This document shows positions 1 to 6,369 of a stretch of DNA of 9,657 bases, piece after piece. The position numbers and the translations under genes were made by a program. Positions within the stretch are counted from its first letter, which is position 1. Each line of letters begins with the position of its first letter. Below the pieces are notes generated by a model. The model did not search any database. It worked only from the letters and a program-made list of their open reading frames with translations, and had not been told where the DNA came from. Source of the stretch: Elusimicrobia bacterium RIFCSPLOWO2_01_FULL_59_12 (GTDB lineage Bacteria; Elusimicrobiota; Elusimicrobia; 2-01-FULL-59-12); contig MGUR01000045.1 in NCBI GenBank assembly GCA_001800075.1, positions 1-9,657 on the forward strand. The letters are read 5' to 3'.

Positions 1-700
1 CCTTGTGCTGCGTCTGCTGTTCGGGGAAGAAGGCGCCCTTTGGCAGCGAATGGTCCGGGAGTGGAACCAGGCCAGCTATTTTTATATTTACATGACGGTC
101 GGGACCGTGATCGCTTTCACGCTGTTCGGCTATATTTTGGGGAAGAAAGGGGACGTGCTCGAAAAGGAAAAAAAGCAGGCCAGCGCGCTGGCCGTCCATG
201 ATGGGTTGACCCGCCTGTACAACCACCGCTATCTCCAGGACCATTTGGCGGCGGAAATGGAGCGCGCCACGCGGTATCAGACGCCCTTCACGTGCTTGAT
301 GCTCGATATTGATGATTTCAAGTCGATTAACGACACGCACGGGCATCCCTTCGGGGATCAAGTCCTGAGAACGGTCGCGCACATTATTCGCGAACAGGTG
401 AGGCGGGTCGATACGGCCGGCCGTTACGGCGGGGAGGAATTCATGATTTTCATGCCGCACACCACCTCCGAGCAGGTCCTGCCTCTGGCCGAGCGCATCC
501 GGACGGAAGTCCAGGAGTACCCTTTTCACGCGCGCGGGGAAAACGTGCGCGTCACGCTCAGCATCGGAATGGCCACCTACGCGCCGCCCGGCCGCACCTT
601 CAAAAACCAGCGGGGCCTGGTCGACGCCGCCGACCAGGCCCTTTACCAGGCCAAGCGCGGCGGCAAGAACCAAATACGCATCTACGCCCCCGCGGCCTGA
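1..700 (+). CDS. GGDEF diguanylate cyclase, membrane-anchored, 5' partial
   Basis: Predicted to make cyclic di-GMP from two GTP at the cytoplasmic face of the membrane. The reading frame is open to the left edge and the first in-frame GTG (base 5) has no convincing ribosome site, so the gene very likely starts outside the window. Counting from base 5, a membrane helix lies at about residues 26-46, then a short charged coiled linker (47-64), then a full GGDEF domain (about 65-228). The catalytic signature is GGEEF at 142-146. A metal-binding DID lies at 101-103 and FKSIND follows it. An RxxD inhibitory site (RRVD, 133-136) sits five residues before GGEEF, so product inhibition is expected. All key residues are present, so the enzyme should be active. 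The missing N-terminus probably carries a sensor or further membrane helices. No downstream partner is co-oriented closely enough to call an operon. Confidence 0.93.
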   Translation, partial: LVLRLLFGEEGALWQRMVREWNQASYFYIYMTVGTVIAFTLFGYILGKKGDVLEKEKKQASALAVHDGLTRLYNHRYLQDHLAAEMERATRYQTPFTCLMLDIDDFKSINDTHGHPFGDQVLRTVAHIIREQVRRVDTAGRYGGEEFMIFMPHTTSEQVLPLAERIRTEVQEYPFHARGENVRVTLSIGMATYAPPGRTFKNQRGLVDAADQALYQAKRGGKNQIRIYAPAA

Positions 701-725
701 GAAGGGGAAACGTCTCGACTCTCGG

Positions 726-759
726 CGGACCGACTATGACGGTCGTCATAGTCGATCCG
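726..759. promoter_or_regulatory. Near-perfect palindrome, probable operator upstream of usp
   Basis: Two perfect 11-nt arms, CGACTATGACG (731-741) and CGTCATAGTCG (744-754), flank a 2-bp centre. After one mismatch (730/755) the pairing continues to 726 and 759. The inner part reads TATGAC-N4-GTCATA, the general shape of a CRP/FNR-superfamily site. Its centre (742.5) is about 42 bp before the start point expected from the -10 box at 773-778, the usual class II activator position. No T-run follows, so a rho-independent terminator for the upstream GGDEF gene is less likely, though the stem could still protect that mRNA end. The identity of the binding factor is inference. Confidence 0.6.
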
Positions 760-772
760 CGCCCCGACGGGC

Positions 773-778
773 TATACT
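773..778 (+). promoter_or_regulatory. -10 box of usp promoter
   Basis: TATACT matches the sigma-70 -10 consensus at five of six positions. No recognisable -35 hexamer occurs 16-18 bp upstream (around 749-756), where the palindrome lies instead. This is the pattern of an activator-dependent promoter. The expected start point is near 784-785, giving a leader of about 30 nt that contains the ribosome site at 803-810. Confidence 0.5.
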
Positions 779-815
779 GACCGCGCGGAATGAAAACCAG
801 ATGGAGGAGGCGGTT

Positions 816-1274
816 ATGCTGAAAGTGCTGCGCATTTTAGTCCCCGTTGATTTTTCAAAGGAGTCCGACCTCGCGCTGGAATGGGCCGTCATGGTCGCGC
901 GCAAAACGTCCGGCGCGACCATCTATGCGCTCCACGTGCTTCCTCTTCCCGGCGAGCCGAAGACGCTCGGATTCGGCAGCGTGGGGTACGAGATGGAACA
1001 AGAGGCCGTGGAGAAGAAATTAAACGACCTGCTGCGCAAAATCCCCGGCGAGATCCTGTCCATGGCGATCCTGGAAAAAGGACGCACGCCGGACGTCGTG
1101 ACCCGGATCTGCGAACAGAAGGACATCGATCTGGTGGTGATGACCACGCGCGGGCGCCGCGGCTTGAAGCATTTCCTGCCGGAAAGCACGACCGAGGACA
1201 CCGTCCGCCGGGCCCCCTGCCCGGTTCTGGTTCTCCATCTGAACGCGAAAAACCAGCCTGCAAAGGCGGAATGA
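816..1274 (+). CDS. Universal stress protein, single UspA domain
   Basis: A 152-residue cytoplasmic UspA-fold protein. The family is induced by starvation, respiratory block or other stress, and many members bind ATP. I chose the ATG at 816 over the in-frame ATG at 801 because GGAGGAGG (803-810) is an ideal ribosome site for 816 and overlaps the earlier ATG; the protein then begins MLKVLRILVPVDFS, the canonical Usp start. The C-terminal half has the nucleotide loop GRRG (113-116) and ends in APCPVLVLH. The usual G(S/T) that closes the phosphate loop reads PES (122-124), with Glu in place of Gly, so ATP binding may be weakened. Residues near the C-terminus are polar and lack extra domains. The gene stands alone, driven by its own promoter with the palindrome at 726-759. 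Confidence 0.93.
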   Translation: MLKVLRILVPVDFSKESDLALEWAVMVARKTSGATIYALHVLPLPGEPKTLGFGSVGYEMEQEAVEKKLNDLLRKIPGEILSMAILEKGRTPDVVTRICEQKDIDLVVMTTRGRRGLKHFLPESTTEDTVRRAPCPVLVLHLNAKNQPAKAE

Positions 1275-1304
1275 AACGCGGGCCGGGGGTGGCGGGGAGC
1301 CGTC

Positions 1305-1323
1305 GCCGCGCCGGGGCCGCGGC
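1305..1323. terminator. Possible weak hairpin between convergent genes
   Basis: The 61-bp gap between the stop codons of usp and the DASS transporter holds a 6-bp GC stem (GCCGCG/CGCGGC) around a 7-nt loop. There is no T-run on either side, so intrinsic termination is doubtful. A separate 12-bp perfect palindrome, CGGGTTAACCCG (1332-1343), contains the transporter's stop codon. In such GC-rich sequence short palindromes arise easily. Confidence 0.2.
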
Positions 1324-1335
1324 CTGTCCGCCGGG

Positions 1336-2760
1336 TTAACCCGTCGTCAGAGGAATCAGCCAGCGCGCGGCGGCCCAGATGACCCCGACGCCGGTGATAT
1401 CCACCCAGAAGCCGCCCTTGACCAGGTCTTTCATCCGGACGGCGCCGGATCCGTGGATCATCGCGTTGGCAGGCGTCGACACGGGGAACATGAAGCCCAG
1501 GCTGGCGCCCAGGGTGGCCGCCAGGGCCAGCCCGGTTCCCGCCGCGGGATTCCCCGGATAAAATCCCAGCATCACCGGGATGATCATGCTGGCCGCGGCC
1601 GTGTTGGAGGCGAGTTCGCTCAATAAGGCGGCGATAAGTACGGCCGCCCCCAGCAGAAGCCCGGGCTGATCTCCCACCGAACTCAACAACGCCGAGCCAA
1701 CCGCGCCGGCCAATCCGGTTTCAAACATCATCCGCCCGAGCGCGATCCCGCTGCCGAACAAAAGCACCGTTCCCCAATCGATAGAGACGGCTTCCTTCCA
1801 GTGAAGCGTGAAACGGCGGCGCTTTTCGCCCATGGGGAGAAAGAATAAAAGGCCCGCTGCGAGCAGGGCGGCGACTCCCGGAGACAGCGTGCCCGCGACC
1901 CCCGGCAGGACCCAGAGGGTGATGGCGGTTCCAAAAGCGATCAGGGTATTGCGCTGCCCGCGCGTCCAAGGTCCCATCTCTTGGATCAATCGGCGCAGGC
2001 GGCCCAGCTGCCCGGGGACCTGAGGGATGTCCGGGGGAAAGAGCCAGACCAGCAAGGCGTAACGCGCCGCGAGCAGCGCCGCGGCAACCGGAAGACCGAA
2101 GGACATCCACTGCAAAAACCCGATACGCACCCCTGTTTCTTGATGAATCAAGCCGATCCCGATGAGATTCGGAGGCGTTCCCACGGGCGTGGCCATCGCG
2201 CCCGCGGAGGCCGCATAGGTCAGCATCAGAAGGAGGCTGGTTGAATAGCGAGAACCCGGGAGGGTTCCCGCCGCCGCCGCGATGGCCAAGGCGACCGGCA
2301 GCAGCATCGCCGCGCAGGCGGTGATGCCGGTCCACATCGCCAGCAGCCAGGCCGTCAGGCCGAACGCCGCCAAGACGCGATAGGTGCTGCCTTCCACCCA
2401 GGGGTGGACCAGGATCGCGTAGGCGATTCTCCGATCGACGCCATGGATTTGCATCGCCTTGGCGAGCATGAAGCTTCCGATAAAAAGAAAAATAATCGGA
2501 TCCAGGAAGGAAGACAGCAGCATTTGCGGGCCGGCCGCGCGGACAAGAACAGCCGCCAGGGCGCCCAGCACGCCGGTCAGGTAGACAGGAAGGGGTTCGC
2601 TGATCCACAGCACGACCACCAGGGTCATGATTGACGCCAAACGGTGGGCGGGGGGGGATAACGACGGCAGCGGACTCGCCAGGACCGCCAGCGCCAGGAG
2701 GGGGCCCAGCCAAAGGCCAAGGCGCCGCCGCAGGGACATCGCGCCGGCCGCGTTCCTCAT
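1336..2760 (-). CDS. DASS (SLC13) family anion/dicarboxylate transporter
   Basis: A 474-residue inner-membrane transporter of the divalent anion:sodium symporter family, whose members import dicarboxylates, citrate, sulfate or similar anions. About a dozen hydrophobic segments run through the protein. Family landmarks in order are MWTGITACAAMLLP (about 143-156, position of the first substrate motif), TPVGTPPNLIG, SELASNTAAASMIIP (second motif, SNT 385-387) and PVSTPANAMIHG. The first SNT is replaced by GIT (145-147), which may change sodium or substrate specificity. The chosen ATG overlaps the stop of the upstream AI-2E gene (ATGA), implying translational coupling. The ATG at 2739, preceded by GAGGAA at a long 12-nt spacing, is an equally possible start giving MSLRRRLG. 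The frame stays open further upstream but there overlaps the AI-2E gene and is not family-like. The substrate cannot be read from sequence. Confidence 0.9.
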   Translation of the reverse strand: MRNAAGAMSLRRRLGLWLGPLLALAVLASPLPSLSPPAHRLASIMTLVVVLWISEPLPVYLTGVLGALAAVLVRAAGPQMLLSSFLDPIIFLFIGSFMLAKAMQIHGVDRRIAYAILVHPWVEGSTYRVLAAFGLTAWLLAMWTGITACAAMLLPVALAIAAAAGTLPGSRYSTSLLLMLTYAASAGAMATPVGTPPNLIGIGLIHQETGVRIGFLQWMSFGLPVAAALLAARYALLVWLFPPDIPQVPGQLGRLRRLIQEMGPWTRGQRNTLIAFGTAITLWVLPGVAGTLSPGVAALLAAGLLFFLPMGEKRRRFTLHWKEAVSIDWGTVLLFGSGIALGRMMFETGLAGAVGSALLSSVGDQPGLLLGAAVLIAALLSELASNTAAASMIIPVMLGFYPGNPAAGTGLALAATLGASLGFMFPVSTPANAMIHGSGAVRMKDLVKGGFWVDITGVGVIWAAARWLIPLTTG

Positions 2761-3827
2761 TCGCGCGGGAGATAAACGTGCTGGTAGATATCGAGCAGGA
2801 TGATCAGGACGGCCATGACGAGGGGCCCGATCAAAACGCCGAAAAGCCCGAAGACTTGGAGACCGCCGACGATGGAGAAAAACAGCCAGAAGAAAGAAAT
2901 ATCCTGCTTGAAGCCGACCAGCCAGGGGCGAAGCAGGTTGTCGATCAAGCCGATAACGACCAAACCCCACACCAGAATGAAAGCGCCCTTCCAGTAAGCG
3001 CCGCTCCAAAAGTAATACAGGCTGATCGGCGCCCAGATCAGAGCGCTTCCCACCACGGGAATCACCGCCATGATCAACGTAATAAAGCCCAGCAAAAACG
3101 CGGAGGGGGTGCGGACGATCAGGAACCCGATTGTCGCCACGATCCCCTGCGCCAGGGACGTCAAAATGGCGCCCCGCGCGGCCCCCACGATCATCCGGCG
3201 AACGCGTTCCTGAATCCGCTCCTTGATCTCTTCCTTGAGAGGGAGCAGATCGTTGATATGCCCGATCAGGACCGGCCCGTCCCGGAAAAAAAAGAACAGC
3301 GCGACGATGGCCAAAGAAACCAGCCAGAGTCCCTGGGCCGCCTGGGCGCCAAAACGCGCCAGCCAGGCGAGGGAGCGGTCGCCCATCCCGCCCAGATAAT
3401 TCTGGAGGGCCGCGGAGGGTCCCCTTAATTGGTCGGCCAGCCCGGGAAACCTGTCGGCCAGCCCGGAAAAGAATTCATGCGGCGCGGATTGGACCCATCC
3501 CATCAAACTTTCCGCGGCCGGCTGGATGATCGGGATCAGCGTGTCCGCCTGGCGCAGGGCCGCCCAGACCAGCCAGCCCAGCGGCACGAAGAAGAAGATC
3601 AGCACAAAGAGGTCCGCCAGGAGCGCCCGCAGGTTCCGGCTGGCGATATGCCGGCCCAGCCAGTCATGGACGGGATGGAAAACCACGGCCAGGACGGCCG
3701 CGCCGAGAAGCGCCCCGGACGACGGCCAGAGCAGGCGGCCGGCCTGGTAGAGCGTGAAGGCCAGCAGCAGGAAAAACGAACCGGTGAACAAGGTTTTACG
3801 GTCGATGGAGCCCTCCGCAGCCGCCAT
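2757..3827 (-). CDS. AI-2E/PerM (UPF0118) family membrane protein
   Basis: A 356-residue polytopic inner-membrane protein of the AI-2E transporter-like family (Pfam PF01594), which includes PerM, YdiK, YhhQ-type exporters and the Na+/H+ antiporter-like members. It starts with two hydrophobic segments (about 13-50), then a pair near 65-90, a long soluble stretch (about 95-150), and a C-terminal membrane half with the family-like runs IMAVIPVVGSALIWAP and LRPWLVGFKQDISFFW followed by GGLQVFGLFGVLIGPLVMA. Length and layout are normal for the family. Substrates of the family vary and are mostly unknown, so no transport role is asserted. It is the first gene of a two-gene operon with the DASS transporter. 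No ribosome site precedes the ATG at 3827; a TATTAT box 8 nt upstream suggests a leaderless message. Confidence 0.92.
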   Translation of the reverse strand: MAAAEGSIDRKTLFTGSFFLLLAFTLYQAGRLLWPSSGALLGAAVLAVVFHPVHDWLGRHIASRNLRALLADLFVLIFFFVPLGWLVWAALRQADTLIPIIQPAAESLMGWVQSAPHEFFSGLADRFPGLADQLRGPSAALQNYLGGMGDRSLAWLARFGAQAAQGLWLVSLAIVALFFFFRDGPVLIGHINDLLPLKEEIKERIQERVRRMIVGAARGAILTSLAQGIVATIGFLIVRTPSAFLLGFITLIMAVIPVVGSALIWAPISLYYFWSGAYWKGAFILVWGLVVIGLIDNLLRPWLVGFKQDISFFWLFFSIVGGLQVFGLFGVLIGPLVMAVLIILLDIYQHVYLPRE

Positions 3828-3835
3828 TCTAACTG

Positions 3836-3841
3836 ATAATA
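3836..3841 (-). promoter_or_regulatory. Candidate -10 box of the AI-2E/DASS operon
   Basis: On the minus strand TATTAT (3841 down to 3836) ends 8 nt before the ATG at 3827. A start point 6-7 nt downstream would leave at most one or two leader bases. TTCATG at the expected -35 position (about 3864-3859) is a poor match and lies in the first codons of copA. The call rests on AT-richness in an otherwise GC-rich region. Confidence 0.4.
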
Positions 3842-3846
3842 TAGGC

Positions 3847-3852
3847 TAAAAT
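3847..3852 (+). promoter_or_regulatory. Candidate -10 box of copA
   Basis: TAAAAT ends 6 nt before the ATG at 3859, so the expected start point falls on or next to the A of the start codon. There is no Shine-Dalgarno sequence between them. No consensus -35 is visible 16-18 bp upstream, so an activator such as a copper-responsive regulator could be required; no such regulator gene is in the window. GATAAT (3835-3840) is an alternative -10. Confidence 0.4.
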
Positions 3853-3858
3853 ACGAAC

Positions 3859-6018
3859 ATGAAGAAACAAACCCGCAAGGACTCCTGTTGTCATGCTTCC
3901 GAAAAGCGCGCGCCTGAGCTTCCCTCCCAACCGCCGGGCGCCGCCATCTACACCTGCCCGATGCATCCGGACATCCGTCAGCAGGGGCCGGGTCCCTGCC
4001 CGAAATGCGGGATGGCCCTGGAGCCGATGGAAAGTCCGGCGCGGGAGGAAGGTCCTGATCCGGAATGGATCGACATGCGCCGCCGGTTTACGGGGGCGGC
4101 CGTTTTGACCGTGCCCGTGTTTGCCCTGGGCATGCTGGAGAAACTTCCCTGGCTGCAGATGCTTCTGGCGACCCCGGTCGTCCTCTGGGGCGGCCGGCCC
4201 TTTTTTCAGCGCGGCTGGGCCTCGCTGGTGAACCGGCATCTGAATATGTTCACGCTGATCGCGCTCGGGACGGGGGCCGCGTATGCCTACAGCGTCACGG
4301 CGCTTCTTTTCCCCGATCTTTTTCCGGTTTCGTTCCGCGGCCCCTCCGGTGACAGGGGTCTTTATTTTGAAGCGGCGGCGGTGATCACGACGCTTGTGCT
4401 TTTGGGGCAGGTGCTCGAACTGCGCGCCCGCATCCAAACCTCGGGCGCGATCAAGGCGCTCCTGGGTCTTTCACCGAAAACAGCCAAACGGCTCAAGGCC
4501 GACGGCACCGAGGAGGAAATCCCGCTTGCCGAAATCCGGGTGGGGGATCGCCTCCGCGTCCGCCCCGGCGAGAAGATCCCGGCGGATGGCGTGGTGATGG
4601 AGGGAACTACGAGCGTCGACGAATCGATGGTCTCCGGCGAGCCTTTGCCCGTAGAAAAAGCGCCCGGCGACCGGCTGACCGGAGCGACACTCAACGGAAC
4701 AGGAAGCGTCTTCATGCGAGTCGAACGGGTGGGAAGCGATACGCTGCTTGCCCAGATCGTTCGCCTGGTTTCTGCGGCCCAGCGCAGCCGGGCGCCGATC
4801 CAGCGCGTGGCGGATGTCGTTTCATCTTTTTTTGTCCCCGCGGTCATTGCGGTGGCCGTCCTGACCTTCGCCGTCTGGGCCGCCTGGGGGCCCGAACCGC
4901 GCATGACGCATGCGTGGGTCAACGCGGTCGCGGTGCTGATCATCGCCTGTCCCTGCGCTTTGGGGCTGGCCACGCCGATGTCGATCAGGGTCGGCACGGG
5001 AAGGGGCGCGGCCGCCGGCGTCCTGATCAAGGACGCCGAGGCGTTGGAAATCTTTTCCAAAGTGGATACGCTGGTGGTCGATAAGACCGGGACTCTGACG
5101 GAGGGCAGGCCGCGGCTTACCTCGGTGATCCCTGTAAACGGCATGCCGGAGAGGGATCTGCTCCGGCTTGCGGCGAGTCTTGAACGGGCAAGCGAGCACC
5201 CGTTGGCCGGGGCCATCGTGAAGGGCGCGATCGAAAAAGGCGTCGCGCTTTCGAACGCGGCCGGTTTTCAGTCCGTGACCGGGAAAGGCGTGTCGGGAGA
5301 AGTCGAGGGGCGGCCGGTGGCCGTCGGCCATGCGGGTTTTCTGGAGGAGCTCGGGATTGCGACCGAGTCCCTCCGCCCGGCGGCCGACGCGCTCCGGAAG
5401 GAAGGAGAGACGGCGATGTATGCGGCGATTGATGGAAAAGCGGCGGGACTTCTGGCCGTGGCCGATCGCATCAAAGAAACGGCGGCGGAGGCGATCCGGT
5501 CCCTTCGCCGGGACGGCCTGCGGATCGTCATGCTGACAGGCGACCATCGAACGGCGGCTGACGCCGTGGCCCGGCGGCTGGGGATTGACGAAGTCGAAGC
5601 GGAGGTTTTGCCGGATCAAAAGGTGGAGAGCATCAAACGGCTGCAGGCTCAAGGCCGGAAGGTGGCCATGGCGGGAGACGGCATCAATGACGCGCCCGCT
5701 TTGGCCCAGGCCCACGTCGGCATCGCCATGGGGACCGGAACCGACATCGCCATGGAAAGCGCGGGCATTACGCTGGTGAAAGGCGACCTGCGCGGGATCC
5801 TGAAAGCCAGGCGATTAAGCCGCGCCACCATGCGGAACATCCGCCAAAACCTCTTTTTCTCCTTCGTCTACAACGCGCTCGGCGTGCCGGTCGCCGCCGG
5901 CGTTCTTTACCCTTTTTTCGGCCTTCTGCTGAGCCCGATGATCGCCGGCGCCGCCATGGCGTTCAGCTCGGTCTCGGTGATCGCCAACGCCCTGCGGCTT
6001 CGAAAGATCGATCTTTAG
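3859..6018 (+). CDS. copA: Cu(I)-exporting P1B-type ATPase
   Basis: A 719-residue inner-membrane pump that uses ATP to move monovalent copper (or silver) out of the cytoplasm. The N-terminus has a Cys/His-rich tail (SCCH) and one short heavy-metal-binding domain (residues 31-57; C33, H36, C47, C50) in place of the usual HMA domains. The P-type core is complete: actuator SGEP (259-262), membrane CPC metal site (364-366), phosphorylation motif DKTGT with D408, nucleotide-binding SEHP (445-448) and hinge GDGINDAP (606-613). The last two helices carry the Cu(I) signatures FVYNALGVPVAAGVLYP and MAFSSVSVIANALRL, which separate this subgroup from Zn/Cd/Pb pumps. No copper chaperone or CueR/CopY-type regulator is adjacent. 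It is transcribed divergently from the AI-2E gene across 31 bp. The start has no ribosome site; the message may be leaderless. Confidence 0.96.
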   Translation: MKKQTRKDSCCHASEKRAPELPSQPPGAAIYTCPMHPDIRQQGPGPCPKCGMALEPMESPAREEGPDPEWIDMRRRFTGAAVLTVPVFALGMLEKLPWLQMLLATPVVLWGGRPFFQRGWASLVNRHLNMFTLIALGTGAAYAYSVTALLFPDLFPVSFRGPSGDRGLYFEAAAVITTLVLLGQVLELRARIQTSGAIKALLGLSPKTAKRLKADGTEEEIPLAEIRVGDRLRVRPGEKIPADGVVMEGTTSVDESMVSGEPLPVEKAPGDRLTGATLNGTGSVFMRVERVGSDTLLAQIVRLVSAAQRSRAPIQRVADVVSSFFVPAVIAVAVLTFAVWAAWGPEPRMTHAWVNAVAVLIIACPCALGLATPMSIRVGTGRGAAAGVLIKDAEALEIFSKVDTLVVDKTGTLTEGRPRLTSVIPVNGMPERDLLRLAASLERASEHPLAGAIVKGAIEKGVALSNAAGFQSVTGKGVSGEVEGRPVAVGHAGFLEELGIATESLRPAADALRKEGETAMYAAIDGKAAGLLAVADRIKETAAEAIRSLRRDGLRIVMLTGDHRTAADAVARRLGIDEVEAEVLPDQKVESIKRLQAQGRKVAMAGDGINDAPALAQAHVGIAMGTGTDIAMESAGITLVKGDLRGILKARRLSRATMRNIRQNLFFSFVYNALGVPVAAGVLYPFFGLLLSPMIAGAAMAFSSVSVIANALRLRKIDL

Positions 6019-6025
6019 GGGGGTA

Positions 6026-6056
6026 GGGGACGTAATGGAAAGTTCATTGCGTCCCC
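6026..6056. repeat. REP/MITE-like hairpin
   Basis: Arms GGGGACGTAATG (6026-6037) and CATTGCGTCCCC (6045-6056) pair over 12 bp with a single T/G wobble and enclose the loop GAAAGTT. It begins eight bases after the copA stop codon. GGGGACG...CGTCCCC hairpins of this kind are dispersed in many bacterial genomes, often linked to REP-associated tyrosine transposases; that link is recalled, not shown here. It could end or stabilise the copA transcript, but lacks a T-run. Confidence 0.6.
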
Positions 6057-6080
6057 CTGACTTCGCGTCTCCCTGACTTC
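6049..6080. repeat. 16-bp tandem duplication
   Basis: GCGTCCCCCTGACTTC (6049-6064) is followed directly by GCGTCTCCCTGACTTC (6065-6080), differing at one base. The first copy includes the right arm of the hairpin at 6026-6056, so the duplication postdates the hairpin or shares its origin. It separates copA from the brnT promoter. Confidence 0.8.
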
Positions 6081-6086
6081 GTTCCG

Positions 6087-6115
6087 TTGCACGACCCAAT
6101 AACTTAATATATACT
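6087..6115 (+). promoter_or_regulatory. Sigma-70-type promoter of brnTA
   Basis: TTGCAC (6087-6092), 17 bp, TATACT (6110-6115). Both hexamers are close to consensus at optimal spacing, making this the best promoter in the window. The expected start is 6121-6122, the A or T of the brnT start codon, so the message should be leaderless or nearly so. Confidence 0.75.
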
Positions 6116-6120
6116 TAGTT
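6101..6120. promoter_or_regulatory. Operator-like dyad over the brnTA -10 box
   Basis: AACTTAATATATACTTAGTT is an imperfect palindrome: 16 of 20 bases match their own reverse complement. It covers the -10 box and ends right before the brnT ATG. BrnA-type antitoxins are known to repress their own operon, so this is a natural binding site for BrnA or the BrnTA complex. The assignment is inferred from position and symmetry. Confidence 0.5.
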
Positions 6121-6369
6121 ATGAAGTTTGAATGGGACGACCGGAAGGCGGCAGCCAATTTGGCTAAGCACGGAGTGTCGTTCCACAAGGCCCTCTATCG
6201 GGATGACCCGGCGCATTCCAAGACCGAACCCCGGCTGCATGTCATGGGGCGCGTGGGGCGCTGGATTTTAGCGGTGAGCTACACGGTTCGCGGCGAGGGT
6301 GTTCGTTTAATCAGCGCGCGGTTCGCCAGCCGCCAGGAAAGGAGATTGTATGCAGCAGCCCAAAGATAA
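6121..6369 (+). CDS. brnT: BrnT family type II toxin (RelE-fold ribonuclease)
   Basis: An 82-residue BrnT-family toxin (PF04365). In characterised systems BrnT is a RelE-like ribonuclease that blocks translation and is neutralised by BrnA. The family start, FEWDDRKAAANLAKHGVSF (about residues 3-21), and the C-terminal core RLISARFASRQERRLY are clear. Between them the segment that in typical members reads like a DDP-rich loop plus a strand appears about ten residues short, so the protein is slightly below the usual 90 or so residues. It may be naturally compact or weakened by an in-frame deletion. The ATG at 6121 has no ribosome site and sits 6 nt after the TATACT box, suggesting leaderless translation. 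The gene overlaps brnA by 20 nt. Confidence 0.85.
   Translation: MKFEWDDRKAAANLAKHGVSFHKALYRDDPAHSKTEPRLHVMGRVGRWILAVSYTVRGEGVRLISARFASRQERRLYAAAQR

Noticed and set aside
726..759. Rho-independent terminator of the GGDEF gene
   Set aside because: The stem is strong but no T-run follows in either direction, and its position at -42 of a promoter fits an operator better.
801..815. Upstream ATG at 801 as the usp start
   Set aside because: It lies inside the GGAGGAGG ribosome site that serves the ATG at 816 and would add residues foreign to the family.
1332..1343. CGGGTTAACCCG palindrome over the DASS stop codon
   Set aside because: Only 12 bp, no partner copies seen in the window, and no associated promoter.
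2761..3009. N-terminal extension of the DASS reading frame
   Set aside because: It runs antiparallel-free but in another frame through the AI-2E coding sequence, is rich in Arg and Pro, and has no membrane or family character.
2631..3428. Long plus-strand open frame opposite the AI-2E gene
   Set aside because: Its product is rich in Asp, Gln and Arg without any domain, as expected of an antisense shadow of a hydrophobic gene.
4362..5715. Long minus-strand open frames inside copA
   Set aside because: They mirror a complete, motif-verified P-type ATPase and are Ser/Arg-rich shadows caused by high GC content.
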